Notes: generated by a model not told the origin, from the sequence alone. A stretch of 45,353 nucleotides of DNA from PZPK01 sp963974595 (GCA_963974595.1 CAXBDA010000023.1:1-45353), one strand, 5' to 3'. Shown: positions 1 through 8,097, numbered from the stretch's first letter. Made by a program: numbers and translations.

Positions 1-17
1 TATTGAGTTGCGTATAT

Positions 18-359
18 TCAAAGCATGGCTTTAAATTTACGTGCAATAATGCTCATAACAATGGCTGCTAAGCGGGCGTAGATATCACTTAAGTAAGCTT
101 TGTTGGGTAACTGTGCTTCCAGTGTTTTTTGAACCGTTTCAAATTGGCTTGTTTCTAGTTTGTCTTGCTTGATTGCCTTCATAATAGAAGCCATGATTTG
201 AGAATAATCAGCACTACCCATCTCTTTCATAATGTATTCAGCATGCATTTCTAATTCGTCTATCTGCATTTCTTTGATTTTAGTGACTAAGTCAGCTTCT
301 TTAGAAGCCATGACTTCTTGAGAGCTTAGTATGGTTTTGGGTGGGAAGCGCTTGGTCAT
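18..359 (-). CDS. Hypothetical protein, 113 aa
   Basis: I do not recognise a family. The protein is mostly predicted helix, with charged residues in the first two thirds (EADLVTKIKEMQIDELEMHAEY) and an amphipathic, hydrophobic C-terminus (ARLAAIVMSIIARKFKAML) that could lie along a membrane or a partner protein. No signal peptide or cysteines are visible. An AAGGAT sequence lies a short distance before the ATG at 359, which supports the start. It is the last gene visible in a same-strand run with proS, the lytic transglycosylase and the DUF2835 protein, 29 bases after the last of these, so co-transcription is likely. Its function is unknown. Confidence 0.6.
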   Translation of the reverse strand: MTKRFPPKTILSSQEVMASKEADLVTKIKEMQIDELEMHAEYIMKEMGSADYSQIMASIMKAIKQDKLETSQFETVQKTLEAQLPNKAYLSDIYARLAAIVMSIIARKFKAML

Positions 360-388
360 TGGGTATCCTTGATTTTAGGTGTTTAGTA

Positions 389-607
389 TTACAGTTTAGT
401 GATGGATTGAAACTTGCCATCATTAGTAAATTGAATGACAAAACTGCCGTCTATACCGTTTTGCGTTGTATATTTTGTGAGTATATTTGCCGGAAATTTG
501 AGTGATCTTCCATCTCTTGATGTAGCAAATACCGTATTGGTTTCACCGCGATAAATACGAAGCCACTCGTCTCTGGATATGAAGATATCAACAATGATTT
601 GCTGCAT
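389..607 (-). CDS. DUF2835 family protein, 72 aa
   Basis: This small protein has the layout of DUF2835, a gammaproteobacterial family of about 70 residues and unknown function: an N-terminal beta strand (IIVDIFISRDEWLRIYRG), a basic stretch ending in KFPANIL, then a DG-S-FVIQF strand and a final FQSI. The length is normal for the family. It starts 6 bases after the lytic transglycosylase stop, so the two are almost certainly co-transcribed. It has no signal peptide or membrane segment and is probably cytosolic. The family assignment is from recalled sequence character, not from a search. Confidence 0.8.
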   Translation of the reverse strand: MQQIIVDIFISRDEWLRIYRGETNTVFATSRDGRSLKFPANILTKYTTQNGIDGSFVIQFTNDGKFQSITKL

Positions 608-613
608 AGTGAA

Positions 614-1258
614 TCAAACGTGTTTAATGAACCAATATTTTTCCCAAAAACGTAATACTTTTTCAGGATATTTAAACTTACCTAGGCTGCCATTGTAACG
701 TCCTAGAGCGCGAATAAGGTTGCCTTTTTCCTTATCAATATAATGCTTAAGTATGGTGCAGCCATAACGCAGGTTGGTTTGGATGTCCGTTAGGTTGTCT
801 TCGGGTCGACCGATTTCATTTTTCCAGAACGGCATGACTTGCATAAGGCCTTGGGCACCCACACTAGAAATAGCAAAACGTTTAAAGCCACTTTCAACAT
901 GAATTAAGGACATAACCAATTCTGGCTCGATGCTTGCGCGTTTTGCTTCTGAGTGTACTTTTTTGAGTAAAGTCAGGCGTGCTTGAGGGTCTTTTATATA
1001 ACGTGAAAGTCGTTTTGACATATCGACTAACCAGACTTCAGCATCAAAACGGTCATAAAAACTATCTGACTCTGACACAGTCTGCTTGAGTAGTGCGGCA
1101 AGCTCTGCATCGGGAGCTTGGCGTAAAGTGTCTGAATTTTCTGTGGCTGCCGTACTGAAAGGTAAACCTGAAATAAACAGTAAAGAAAAAAATAATGTGA
1201 TGACTCGATAAAGTTCTCGAGCCATAACATTAGAACTTAAAGCTAGCAATTTATGCAT
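614..1258 (-). CDS. Lytic transglycosylase, SLT domain, 214 aa
   Basis: Predicted periplasmic enzyme that cleaves peptidoglycan between MurNAc and GlcNAc with formation of 1,6-anhydroMurNAc. A hydrophobic segment at residues 19-37 looks like a signal peptide. The Slt fold covers about residues 105-200, with the catalytic Glu at about 122 in HVESGF, the GAQGLMQVMP motif at 134-143 and the later LIRALGRYNGS motif. The ATG at 1258 overlaps the proS stop by 8 bases, which suggests translational coupling. An in-frame ATG at 1225 (MARELYRV) would give a more typical signal peptide but has no visible ribosome binding site. The family is clear; the physiological substrate and any link to flagellar assembly are unknown. 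Confidence 0.88.
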   Translation of the reverse strand: MHKLLALSSNVMARELYRVITLFFSLLFISGLPFSTAATENSDTLRQAPDAELAALLKQTVSESDSFYDRFDAEVWLVDMSKRLSRYIKDPQARLTLLKKVHSEAKRASIEPELVMSLIHVESGFKRFAISSVGAQGLMQVMPFWKNEIGRPEDNLTDIQTNLRYGCTILKHYIDKEKGNLIRALGRYNGSLGKFKYPEKVLRFWEKYWFIKHV

Positions 1259-2984
1259 TTCCTAAAGTGCTTAAAATAAACTCGACGGCACTTTCTAGGG
1301 CAATATCTTGGTTCTCTGAATCACCGCGCCCTTTATATTCAAATGTACCATTCTTGATGCCGCGATCACTAATCACAATGCGGTGAGGTAAGCCAATCAA
1401 TTCAATATCCGCGAATTTAGAGCCGGGCCGCTCATTGCGATCATCCATAAAGACATCAATACCTAAGTCTTTTAATGCTTTATATAGCGCTTCAGTTTTT
1501 TCAGCAACGATTTCAGATTTATTCATGTTTAACGGGATAAGCGCAAGTTTGAAAGGCGCAATAGACGCTGGCCAGATAATGCCTTTTTCGTCATGATTTT
1601 GCTCAATCGCAGCCGCAACAATGCGTGAAACACCAATGCCGTAACAGCCCATTTCCATGACTGTTGCTTTACCATTTTCATTGAGAACGGTTGCTTTCAT
1701 GGCTTCGCTATATTTTGTACCCAATTTAAAAATATGCCCAACTTCAATGCCGCGTTTAATTTCAATCGTACCTTTACCATCGGGGCTAATATCACCTTCT
1801 TGAACATTGCGTAAGTCGACAATGTTTTCTAATGGCAAATCTTTTTCCCAATTGACTGAAGTAAGGTGAATATCATCTTTATTCGCACCACATACAAAAT
1901 TAGCACTTAATGCCGCGCTTCTATCGATAAAACAAGGAATCGATAAACCAACTGGCCCAATAGAGCCAAGCGACGCGCCTAATACCTCTTTAACTTGTTC
2001 TTCACTGGCAAAGGCAAGTGGCGAAGCAACGGCAGCAATTTTTTCTGCTTTGATTTCATTCAAGCTATGATCACCTCGAATCACTAAGGCGATAAGTGGT
2101 GCTGCATCTTTTGAGCCTTGTTCCACTTCACCCAAAACAATAAGCGTTTTAAGAATATTTTTTGCATCAACAGCCAAAAATGCTGACACGTCTTCAATGG
2201 TTTTTTGATTAGGTGTGGCGACTTCTTTCATGTCACCCTCTGGTGCGGCACGTTTATCTTGTGGTGCTTTTGCTTCGGCTAATTCAATATTCGCGGCATA
2301 GTCACTGGCTGTGCTGAATGCAATATCGTCTTCACCTGAATCTGCTAAGACGTGAAATTCATGAGAAGCACTGCCCCCAATACTGCCAGAATCTGCTTGT
2401 ACTGCTCGAAAGTTAAGGCCTAAACGCGTAAAGATATTGGTATAGGCTTGATACATAATATTATAAGTATCATCTAAAGATTCTTGAGTAGCATGAAAGG
2501 AATAGGCATCTTTCATTAAAAATTCACGCGCACGCATCACCCCAAAACGTGGGCGACGTTCATCACGGAATTTAGTTTGGATCTGGTAAAAGTTAACCGG
2601 AAGTTGTTTATAACTGCTTAACTCATTGCGCGCTAAATCGGTAATCACTTCTTCATGGGTTGGGCCAAGGCAGAAATCTCGGTTATGTCGATCATGGATA
2701 CGTAAAAGCTCCCCACCATATTGCTGCCAACGGCCTGATTCTTCCCAAAGCTCTGCAGGTTGAACAATGGGCATCAATAATTCCTGGGCGCCCGCGTTAT
2801 TCATTTCTTCACGCACAATATTTTCAACTTTACGCAGTACTCTTAAGCCCATGGGCATCCAATTGTATAACCCCGATGCTAATTTGCGAATTAAACCGGC
2901 ACGAAGCATTAACTGGTGGCTAATAACTTCTGCATCGGCTGGCGTTTCTTTTTGAGTAGCAATTAAGCATTGGCTTGCACGCAT
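1251..2984 (-). CDS. proS: Prolyl-tRNA synthetase
   Basis: Class II aminoacyl-tRNA synthetase that charges tRNA-Pro with proline in the cytosol. At 577 aa it is the normal length for the bacterial type with an insertion editing domain. The N-terminus (SGLYNWMPMGLRVLRKVENIV) is typical. Class II motif 2 is visible as FRDERRPRFGVMRAREF near residues 139-155, and motif 3 as GIGVSRIVAAAIEQ near residue 450. The editing insertion lies between them, roughly residues 220-400, and the C-terminal anticodon-binding domain follows (ALIPLNM to the end). AAGGAT precedes the ATG. The gene is divergent from flgB across 563 bases and is the first gene of the minus-strand run at 18-2984. Confidence 0.97.
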   Translation of the reverse strand: MRASQCLIATQKETPADAEVISHQLMLRAGLIRKLASGLYNWMPMGLRVLRKVENIVREEMNNAGAQELLMPIVQPAELWEESGRWQQYGGELLRIHDRHNRDFCLGPTHEEVITDLARNELSSYKQLPVNFYQIQTKFRDERRPRFGVMRAREFLMKDAYSFHATQESLDDTYNIMYQAYTNIFTRLGLNFRAVQADSGSIGGSASHEFHVLADSGEDDIAFSTASDYAANIELAEAKAPQDKRAAPEGDMKEVATPNQKTIEDVSAFLAVDAKNILKTLIVLGEVEQGSKDAAPLIALVIRGDHSLNEIKAEKIAAVASPLAFASEEQVKEVLGASLGSIGPVGLSIPCFIDRSAALSANFVCGANKDDIHLTSVNWEKDLPLENIVDLRNVQEGDISPDGKGTIEIKRGIEVGHIFKLGTKYSEAMKATVLNENGKATVMEMGCYGIGVSRIVAAAIEQNHDEKGIIWPASIAPFKLALIPLNMNKSEIVAEKTEALYKALKDLGIDVFMDDRNERPGSKFADIELIGLPHRIVISDRGIKNGTFEYKGRGDSENQDIALESAVEFILSTLGNA

Positions 2985-3309
2985 GGTGTCGATATATCCT
3001 TTGGTGGCTATCTATGAACGTTAAGTCTGGCTATTTTAAATAGCATCGGCGGTGACGTATAGTCTGTTCTTGGTTTAATTTGCTGGATGTTGTTAATTAA
3101 GTAATGAGTAGTTGGTCCTTAAAAGAGTTCAAGCTATTGATTATTAAAGAAAACTACATGAAAGCGGAGAAGAGCACTGAAAGTGCGTGCAAATAGCTCT
3201 GTAGATATCCCTTAAGCTGGTTTTTTCTATATCCTCAGTCGGCTCGATTATGACGATCCATTATTGACCTTATGAGGAGAGGTCAGGTCCCTATCTATAT
3301 TTCAATGCA

Positions 3310-3370
3310 ACATCCTTAGTTTACTTTTCTAATATGTAAACATTAGAAATTAGTCAGATATAAAGGATGT
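3310..3370. repeat. Nested inverted repeats upstream of flgB
   Basis: The outer arms are ACATCCTT (3310-3317) and AAGGATGT (3363-3370). Inside them, TTTCTAAT (3326-3333) pairs perfectly with ATTAGAAA (3342-3349) around an 8-base loop. The element ends about 85 bases upstream of the sigma-54 -24 box, which is within the usual range for enhancer or silencer sites. It could be an operator or a transcribed hairpin. I cannot assign a binding protein. Confidence 0.5.
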
Positions 3371-3455
3371 CCTATGGGATATCTTTTGCCGTTTTTAAAA
3401 AAAATCACTTTTTCATATCTATCTGATTTATATGAATAAAAAATAATTTATTTGA

Positions 3456-3472
3456 TTGGCATCACAATTGCT
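3456..3472 (+). promoter_or_regulatory. Sigma-54 promoter of flgB
   Basis: TTGGCATCACAATTGCT matches the -24/-12 consensus YTGGCACGRNNNTTGCW at all invariant positions. The GG is at 3458-3459 and the GC at 3470-3471, exactly 12 bases apart. Transcription would start near 3483, giving a leader of about 65 bases before the flgB ATG. Sigma-54 control with an FlrC/FleR-type activator is established for flgB operons in Vibrio and Pseudomonas; neither the activator nor rpoN is in this window. Confidence 0.82.
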
Positions 3473-3547
3473 TTATCAATACATATAGTAACGATGCCCA
3501 ACAGAAACGTTCATTTTTTATTGGTACTGAGATCGTTTGGAGAACAT

Positions 3548-3955
3548 ATGACAATTTCATTTAGTAAAGCCTTAGGTATTCATGAGCAAGCGCTAGAGCT
3601 TCGGACCAAGCGTGCTGAAGTACTTGCAAACAATATTGCTAATGCAGATACCCCTGGATTTAAAGCGAGAGATATTGATTTTCGTGCTTTATTAAACGAA
3701 CAAAAGCAGGGTATGAGCAATTCTCAGTCTTTGAAGATGGCAACGACGAACGGTAAACATTTGCCTACAAATAGTTTTGATGCATCTTCAGAGCTGCTTT
3801 ACAGAATACCGTCACAGCCTTCAATCGATGGTAATACGGTAGATACACAAACTGAAAAAGTAGAGTTTATGAAAAACACTCTGCAATATCAGTCAAGTTT
3901 TCAGTTTTTGAATGGTCGATTCAAAGGCATGACCAATGCGATCAGGGGTGAATAA
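3548..3955 (+). CDS. flgB: Flagellar proximal rod protein FlgB
   Basis: Structural subunit of the proximal rod in the flagellar basal body, exported by the flagellar type III system. This start gives 135 aa, normal for FlgB. The ATG at 3548 is chosen because GGAG sits a few bases upstream (TTTGGAGAACAT) and the protein then begins MTISFSKALGIHEQAL, as expected. An upstream in-frame TTG at 3452 lies inside the sigma-54 promoter and cannot be the start. The rod-family motif NNIANADTPGFKARDIDF is at about residues 31-48, and the C-terminus FMKNTLQYQSSFQFLNGRFKGM is typical. It is the first gene of flgBCDE, 2 bases before flgC. Confidence 0.96.
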   Translation: MTISFSKALGIHEQALELRTKRAEVLANNIANADTPGFKARDIDFRALLNEQKQGMSNSQSLKMATTNGKHLPTNSFDASSELLYRIPSQPSIDGNTVDTQTEKVEFMKNTLQYQSSFQFLNGRFKGMTNAIRGE

Positions 3956-3957
3956 AT

Positions 3958-4401
3958 ATGTCGCTTAATCAGATTTTTGATATTGCTGGATCAGGTATGT
4001 CCGCTCAGTCTATTCGATTAAATACAACCGCCTCTAATATTGCCAATGCAGAAACGGCAAGTAGTAGTACGGGGGATGTTTATCGAGCGCGTAAACCGGT
4101 TTTTGCCGCAGTGCAACAAGATGCCATGAGGCAGGCTATGGGTAGTGATTTTCTAGCCGAAACGCCAGAGTCAAAGGGTGTGACGGTAAAAGGAATCGTA
4201 GAGAGTGATGCGCCTCTGCAAATGCGTTATCAGCCAGATCATCCTCAAGCTGATGAGCGTGGTTATGTCTATTACCCTAACGTCAATGTCGTTGAGGAAA
4301 TGTCAGATATGATGTCTGCTTCACGCGGCTTCCAGACCAATGTCGAAATCATGGATGCCGCTAAAACCATGATGCAACGCTTATTAACGCTGGGCCAATA
4401 G
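3958..4401 (+). CDS. flgC: Flagellar proximal rod protein FlgC
   Basis: Proximal rod subunit of the flagellar basal body. At 147 aa it is close to the usual length. It has the axial-family N-terminus (IFDIAGSGMSAQSIRLNTTA, then SNIANAET) and the C-terminal helix (SASRGFQTNVEIMDAAKTMM) that pair into the coiled-coil D0 domain. The middle contains the FlgC-typical segment ending YVYYPNVNVVEEMSDMM. The ATG follows the flgB stop by 2 bases, with GGTGA overlapping the end of flgB as ribosome binding site, so translation of the two is probably coupled. Confidence 0.97.
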   Translation: MSLNQIFDIAGSGMSAQSIRLNTTASNIANAETASSSTGDVYRARKPVFAAVQQDAMRQAMGSDFLAETPESKGVTVKGIVESDAPLQMRYQPDHPQADERGYVYYPNVNVVEEMSDMMSASRGFQTNVEIMDAAKTMMQRLLTLGQ

Positions 4402-4411
4402 GAGAATAATT

Positions 4412-5089
4412 ATGTCTGATATTAACACCCAGTCGGCAAGTGATGCGCTAAGTGATTATCGTTATGAGCCCAAAAGTAAAGCAGCGGGTTCAAACGAGCT
4501 TGGTAAAAATGAATTTATGAAGCTCATGATTGCTCAGCTGGAAAATCAGAATCCCTTAGAACCTCAGGATAATGGTGCATTTATTTCGCAGTTAGCGGAA
4601 TTTAGCTCCCTCGAAGAGATGCAAAAAATATCCAGTTCAGTCAATAATTTTTCCAGCCAGTTTCAATCAAGCCAAGCTTTGCAGGCGTCGGCGATGGTTG
4701 GCCGAACGGTATTGGTGCCGGCGGCTGAATCGCCCTTGAGTCCGGCTGGTACGATTAGCGGCATTGTTGACCTTGAAAGCAGTACCAGTGCTTTGGATAT
4801 CAGTATTTACAATGCTTCTGGTGAATTGGTTAATCAATTTGACTTGGGGCCGCAAGCAGCTGGCACCGTTCCGTTTATGTGGGATGGCTCGAATAGTGCG
4901 GGCGAGCAAATGCCCTTTGATAATTACACCATCGAAGCTCAGACTGCTCAATCCGGTGGCGCTGAGCAGGCTACGACTTTGTTATCGGCAAACGTAAATA
5001 GTGTTTCGATATCGCAAGGGGGAGGGATCTCTCTCAATCTTTCTGGAATGGGGACCATTCCGCTCGATCAAGTCCGTGAGATTAACTAA
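4412..5089 (+). CDS. flgD: Flagellar hook capping protein FlgD
   Basis: Forms the scaffold cap that lets hook subunits polymerise on the rod and is then discarded. At 225 aa it has the normal length. The conserved N-terminal region is clear at about residues 30-75: LGKNEFMKLMIAQLENQNPL followed by PQDNGAFISQLAEFSSLEEM. The C-terminal half is the beta-rich domain (GTVPFMWDGSNSAGEQMPFDNY), as in other FlgD proteins. GGAG precedes the ATG by about 7 bases. It lies between flgC and flgE in the canonical order. Confidence 0.96.
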   Translation: MSDINTQSASDALSDYRYEPKSKAAGSNELGKNEFMKLMIAQLENQNPLEPQDNGAFISQLAEFSSLEEMQKISSSVNNFSSQFQSSQALQASAMVGRTVLVPAAESPLSPAGTISGIVDLESSTSALDISIYNASGELVNQFDLGPQAAGTVPFMWDGSNSAGEQMPFDNYTIEAQTAQSGGAEQATTLLSANVNSVSISQGGGISLNLSGMGTIPLDQVREIN

Positions 5090-5130
5090 AGCAATCTTAT
5101 GAAAATTAATCAGTAAAATAGAGGTGTACT

Positions 5131-7077
5131 ATGCCGTTTAGTATTGCATTAGGTGGGTTAAGGGCATCCTCCGTCGATTTGGAGGTAACCGCTAATAATA
5201 TCGCAAACGCCAGTACCGTCGGTTTTAAACGATCGCGGGCAGAGTTTGGTGATGTCTATTCAAACAGTTTTTTTGGGGGGGGCGATACCGCAACGGGTGA
5301 TGGGGTTGGTGTTCAGAAAGTGCGCCAAATGTTCAGTCAGGGTAATGTCAGTTTTACCGATAGTAATCTTGATTTGGCGATTACCGGTAGCGGCTTCTTT
5401 GTGCTCAGTGATCAGGGGGAGGCGAAGTATTCACGAGCAGGTCAGTTTAGTGTCGATAAGGATGGTTTCATGGTCAATAACACAGGGATGAAAGTGCAAG
5501 GCTTTCAGGCAAATGAGAGTGGTGCAGTCTCTGGTGTATTAGGTGACTTAGTGGTAGATGCGAGTGAATTACCGCCTGTTAGAACGACAAATGTGACAGC
5601 CGCTTTTAATTTGAATTCGGCTGAAGATGTATTAACCCAAAGTGGAACAACAGTTGATTCCGACGGTTCTAGTATAGGTGTTGCTCAGGCTGGTACACAA
5701 AATGGTTATCCATCTCAAATAATAAATGTAAATTCAGCAAATGGAACGACCACTCAAGTAGTGACGGCTGCCAATGCAACGGCAGGTGCGATTGCTTCGC
5801 AGTTCAGCTTGCTTGACGGTGTGATCGCAACGTCATCGACATCAGCCTCCATTTCGGCGGCTTCATATGCTAATAACTCTGGTTCTATGAGCCTTAGTGT
5901 TAATGGTATTCGTTTTCAGCCAACGGGATCAACACCCGCACTTCAGCTAGCTGATTTGGGTACTAAAATTAATGCATCAGCTCTAGTCGGTATTACGGCA
6001 GTAACTGATACAAATGGAGATCTGCGAATCATCCAGGATCAAGGTGCTGATCTTATTTTTGGTTTTGCAGGGGGGGCAACAGATACATTTGAAGTGCTTG
6101 GCTCTGAAGTGATTCCGACAACTATTCCACTGAATAATACGCAAACGCAGGCAACGGTAGGCGGTACTGTCAGTATTGTCTTGGATGAAGGGGGTTCGAT
6201 AACAAATGGTAGTGCAGCAACACCCTTGATATCAACGTTTACGGGCCAGCCTTTTATTAACAATAGCTTTAACCCAACAGACCCGAATTCATATAATCAC
6301 GCGACATCAACCAAAATCTTCGATAGTTTGGGTAACCCTCATGTCATGACGTCATATTTTGTGAAACAGCAGCCTTCTGTTGCAGGTACAAATACGTGGC
6401 AAATGCATGTTCAAATAGATAATGAGGATGTAGGTGACCCTTTAATCGGAACGGAGCCATCACGTGCAACCTTTAATTTAGTTTTCAATGAAGATGGTTC
6501 TTTGAATGATGTTTTGTCAGACGATGTGTTGATTTCAAATTGGGATCCACTAGATTCAGCGGGTGTGCCGAATGGTGCAGCAAGGCCGCTAAATGTGGTG
6601 GATGGCGGGACCTTGCCAATTCCTAATCCGCCAGAGAGTTCAAATTTTGAAATGGATATTTCAGCTTTGACCCAATTTGGCAGTCCATTCGCGGTGAATG
6701 ATTTAAGTCAGAATGGTTTTACCACAGGTAGGTTGGTAGGGTTGGATATTGATGGGTCAGGTGTCTTGTTGTCTAGGTTCTCGAATGGCCAGTCTCTTAT
6801 TTTAGGTCAAGTCGCTCTGGCTAACTTTAATGATGCCGGAGGCTTGTCGCCAGATGGTGATACCTCTTGGGTACAGTCATTTGCCTCTGGCGATCCGATT
6901 GTCGGTGCACCCGGTACCGCATCATTAGGTTTGTTAACGGCTTCAGCCGTTGAGGCCTCTAACGTTGATTTATCGAATGAATTGGTGAATTTAATCATTG
7001 CTCAGCGTAACTATCAGGCTAATTCTAAGACGATAGAAACAGCCAATACTGTTCAGCAAGCTATTTTGAATATCTAA
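5131..7077 (+). CDS. flgE: Flagellar hook protein FlgE, long form (648 aa)
   Basis: Builds the flexible hook between basal body and filament. The N-terminus (ALGGLRASSVDLEVTANNIA, then NASTVGFKRSRAEFGDVY) and the C-terminus (NVDLSNELVNLIIAQRNYQA, then NSKTIETANTVQQ) are the conserved D0/D1 parts. At 648 aa it is well above the roughly 400-470 of E. coli and Pseudomonas FlgE. The extra length is in the surface domains. About residues 190-330 form a threonine/serine/alanine-rich module with a VNG...LADLGTKIN pattern like flagellin hook IN motifs, and a similar module occurs in FlgK. GAGGTG lies before the ATG. It is the last gene of the flgBCDE set, followed by a 117-base gap. Confidence 0.95.
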   Translation: MPFSIALGGLRASSVDLEVTANNIANASTVGFKRSRAEFGDVYSNSFFGGGDTATGDGVGVQKVRQMFSQGNVSFTDSNLDLAITGSGFFVLSDQGEAKYSRAGQFSVDKDGFMVNNTGMKVQGFQANESGAVSGVLGDLVVDASELPPVRTTNVTAAFNLNSAEDVLTQSGTTVDSDGSSIGVAQAGTQNGYPSQIINVNSANGTTTQVVTAANATAGAIASQFSLLDGVIATSSTSASISAASYANNSGSMSLSVNGIRFQPTGSTPALQLADLGTKINASALVGITAVTDTNGDLRIIQDQGADLIFGFAGGATDTFEVLGSEVIPTTIPLNNTQTQATVGGTVSIVLDEGGSITNGSAATPLISTFTGQPFINNSFNPTDPNSYNHATSTKIFDSLGNPHVMTSYFVKQQPSVAGTNTWQMHVQIDNEDVGDPLIGTEPSRATFNLVFNEDGSLNDVLSDDVLISNWDPLDSAGVPNGAARPLNVVDGGTLPIPNPPESSNFEMDISALTQFGSPFAVNDLSQNGFTTGRLVGLDIDGSGVLLSRFSNGQSLILGQVALANFNDAGGLSPDGDTSWVQSFASGDPIVGAPGTASLGLLTASAVEASNVDLSNELVNLIIAQRNYQANSKTIETANTVQQAILNI

Positions 7078-7097
7078 GGAGCGCTTGGTTGGTAGGT

Positions 7098-7113
7098 CTG
7101 AGAATTTTCTCAG
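7098..7113. repeat. Short hairpin after flgE
   Basis: CTGAGAA (7098-7104) and TTCTCAG (7107-7113) form a 7-bp perfect stem with a 2-base gap. It lies just after the flgE stop and before the flgF promoter candidate. There is no T-run after it, so it is more likely an mRNA-end or processing structure than an intrinsic terminator. Confidence 0.4.
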
Positions 7114-7127
7114 GCTAAATAGGGATG

Positions 7128-7144
7128 CTGGCATGATTTAAGCT
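7128..7144 (+). promoter_or_regulatory. Candidate sigma-54 promoter of flgF
   Basis: CTGGCATGATTTAAGCT keeps the -24 GG (7130-7131), the -12 GC (7142-7143) and the required 12-base spacing. It differs from consensus at one position of the CACG block and has AA in place of TT before the GC. Transcription would start near 7155, about 40 bases before flgF. In Pseudomonas and Vibrio flgBCDE and flgFG onward are separate sigma-54 units, which supports this reading. Confidence 0.6.
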
Positions 7145-7194
7145 TTAATGTTTTTAGCATAAGGTTTTTTTGACAGTATTCGGGGTGAAGCAGG

Positions 7195-7938
7195 ATGGAT
7201 AAAGCAATATTTATTGCCATGAGTGGTGCCAAGCAGACCATGCTTGCGCAGCAAGCTCATGCAAATAATTTAGCCAATGTTAAGACTACCGGCTTTAAAG
7301 AAGACTTTACGCAAGCGCGAAGTATGCCTGTGTACGGTGAGTATTATCCTACGCGAGCCTACGCCATGACTGAACGGCCGGGCACTAATTTTGACTCTGG
7401 CCCCTTGATTCAAACAGGTAATAATCTAGATGTCGCTATAAAAGGAGATGGCTGGATTGCAGTGCAAGCTGAAGATGGTTCTGAAGCCTACACCCGGGCA
7501 GGTGACTTCAATATAGATATTAATGGTCAACTTAGGACGGGCAAAGGTTTGCCTGTTCTCGGTGATGGTGGCCCCATTGTTTTGCCACCTTCCGCAAAAA
7601 TTGAGATAGGTGCTGATGGCACTATTTCTGTTTTACCGTTGGGGGCTCAGGTAGTCGGACTTGCTATAGTTGATAGAATTCGCTTGGTTAATCCGGATGC
7701 TGCTGATTTAGAAAAAAGCGAAGACGGATTGGTTCATCTTAAAGAAGGGGTAGCACCACCCATTCCGGATGGCGCTATCCAGGTAGCACCGGGTTTTCTA
7801 GAAGGTTCTAATGTGAATGCCGTGTCGGCACTGACCGACATCCTTTCTTTATCTCGTCAATACGAGCTTCAAGTGAAATTAATGAGCCAGGCTGATGAAA
7901 TGTCTCAATCAACGGCACGCTTGTTGCAGTTCTCTTAG
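7195..7938 (+). CDS. flgF: Flagellar proximal rod protein FlgF
   Basis: Rod subunit between the proximal and distal rod of the basal body. At 247 aa it has the usual length. It begins MDKAIFIAMSGAKQTMLAQQ, followed by the axial motif ANNLANVKTTGFKEDFTQ, which is characteristic of FlgF rather than FlgG. The C-terminal SNVNAVSALTDILSLSRQYE is the conserved assembly helix. The central domain has the LDVAIKGDGWIAV segment shared by FlgE, FlgF and FlgG. GGTGAAGCAGG lies directly before the ATG. It is the first gene of the second flagellar unit, behind a sigma-54-like promoter. Confidence 0.96.
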   Translation: MDKAIFIAMSGAKQTMLAQQAHANNLANVKTTGFKEDFTQARSMPVYGEYYPTRAYAMTERPGTNFDSGPLIQTGNNLDVAIKGDGWIAVQAEDGSEAYTRAGDFNIDINGQLRTGKGLPVLGDGGPIVLPPSAKIEIGADGTISVLPLGAQVVGLAIVDRIRLVNPDAADLEKSEDGLVHLKEGVAPPIPDGAIQVAPGFLEGSNVNAVSALTDILSLSRQYELQVKLMSQADEMSQSTARLLQFS

Positions 7939-8001
7939 TGTGACCTTAAAAATATCATAAAACCGGCAGTTATCCGTCGCTTTAAGATATTTTTTAACTC
8001 T

Positions 8002-8042
8002 CTGTTTGTTTTTGCAAACAGCCATCTCGTTTAACGAAATGG
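8002..8042. repeat. Two adjacent hairpins between flgF and flgG
   Basis: CTGTTTG (8002-8008) pairs with CAAACAG (8015-8021) across a 6-base loop. Immediately after, CCATCTCGTT (8022-8031) and AACGAAATGG (8033-8042) form an inverted repeat with one mismatch. The back-to-back structures fill the middle of the 159-base flgF-flgG gap. They may adjust transcript stability between the two genes or be a remnant repeat element. Confidence 0.5.
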
Positions 8043-8097
8043 TTTTGAATCGGGTCACACAGACTTGATGTCAGAATTTTAATTCGGGAGACGCGTT

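Larger units (their letters stand above)
2985..3547. other. proS-flgB divergent intergenic region
   Basis: This region of 563 bases holds no supportable gene. It must contain the leftward proS promoter, which I cannot place with confidence. The right end holds the sigma-54-like flgB promoter. Between them are inverted repeats: TGACCT/AGGTCA at 3265-3285, and a nested set at 3310-3370. The region is AT-rich from about 3290 onward. flgA, flgM, flgN, cheV and cheR, which precede flgB in many gammaproteobacteria, are not here. Confidence 0.7.

Noticed and set aside
3159..3197. Tiny open frame of 12 codons (ATG to TAG)
   Set aside because: No convincing ribosome site, no homology I recognise and expected by chance in 563 non-coding bases.
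3452..3547. N-terminal extension of FlgB starting at a TTG
   Set aside because: It overlaps the sigma-54 promoter and lies upstream of the predicted transcript start at 3483; the ATG at 3548 has GGAG and gives the family N-terminus.
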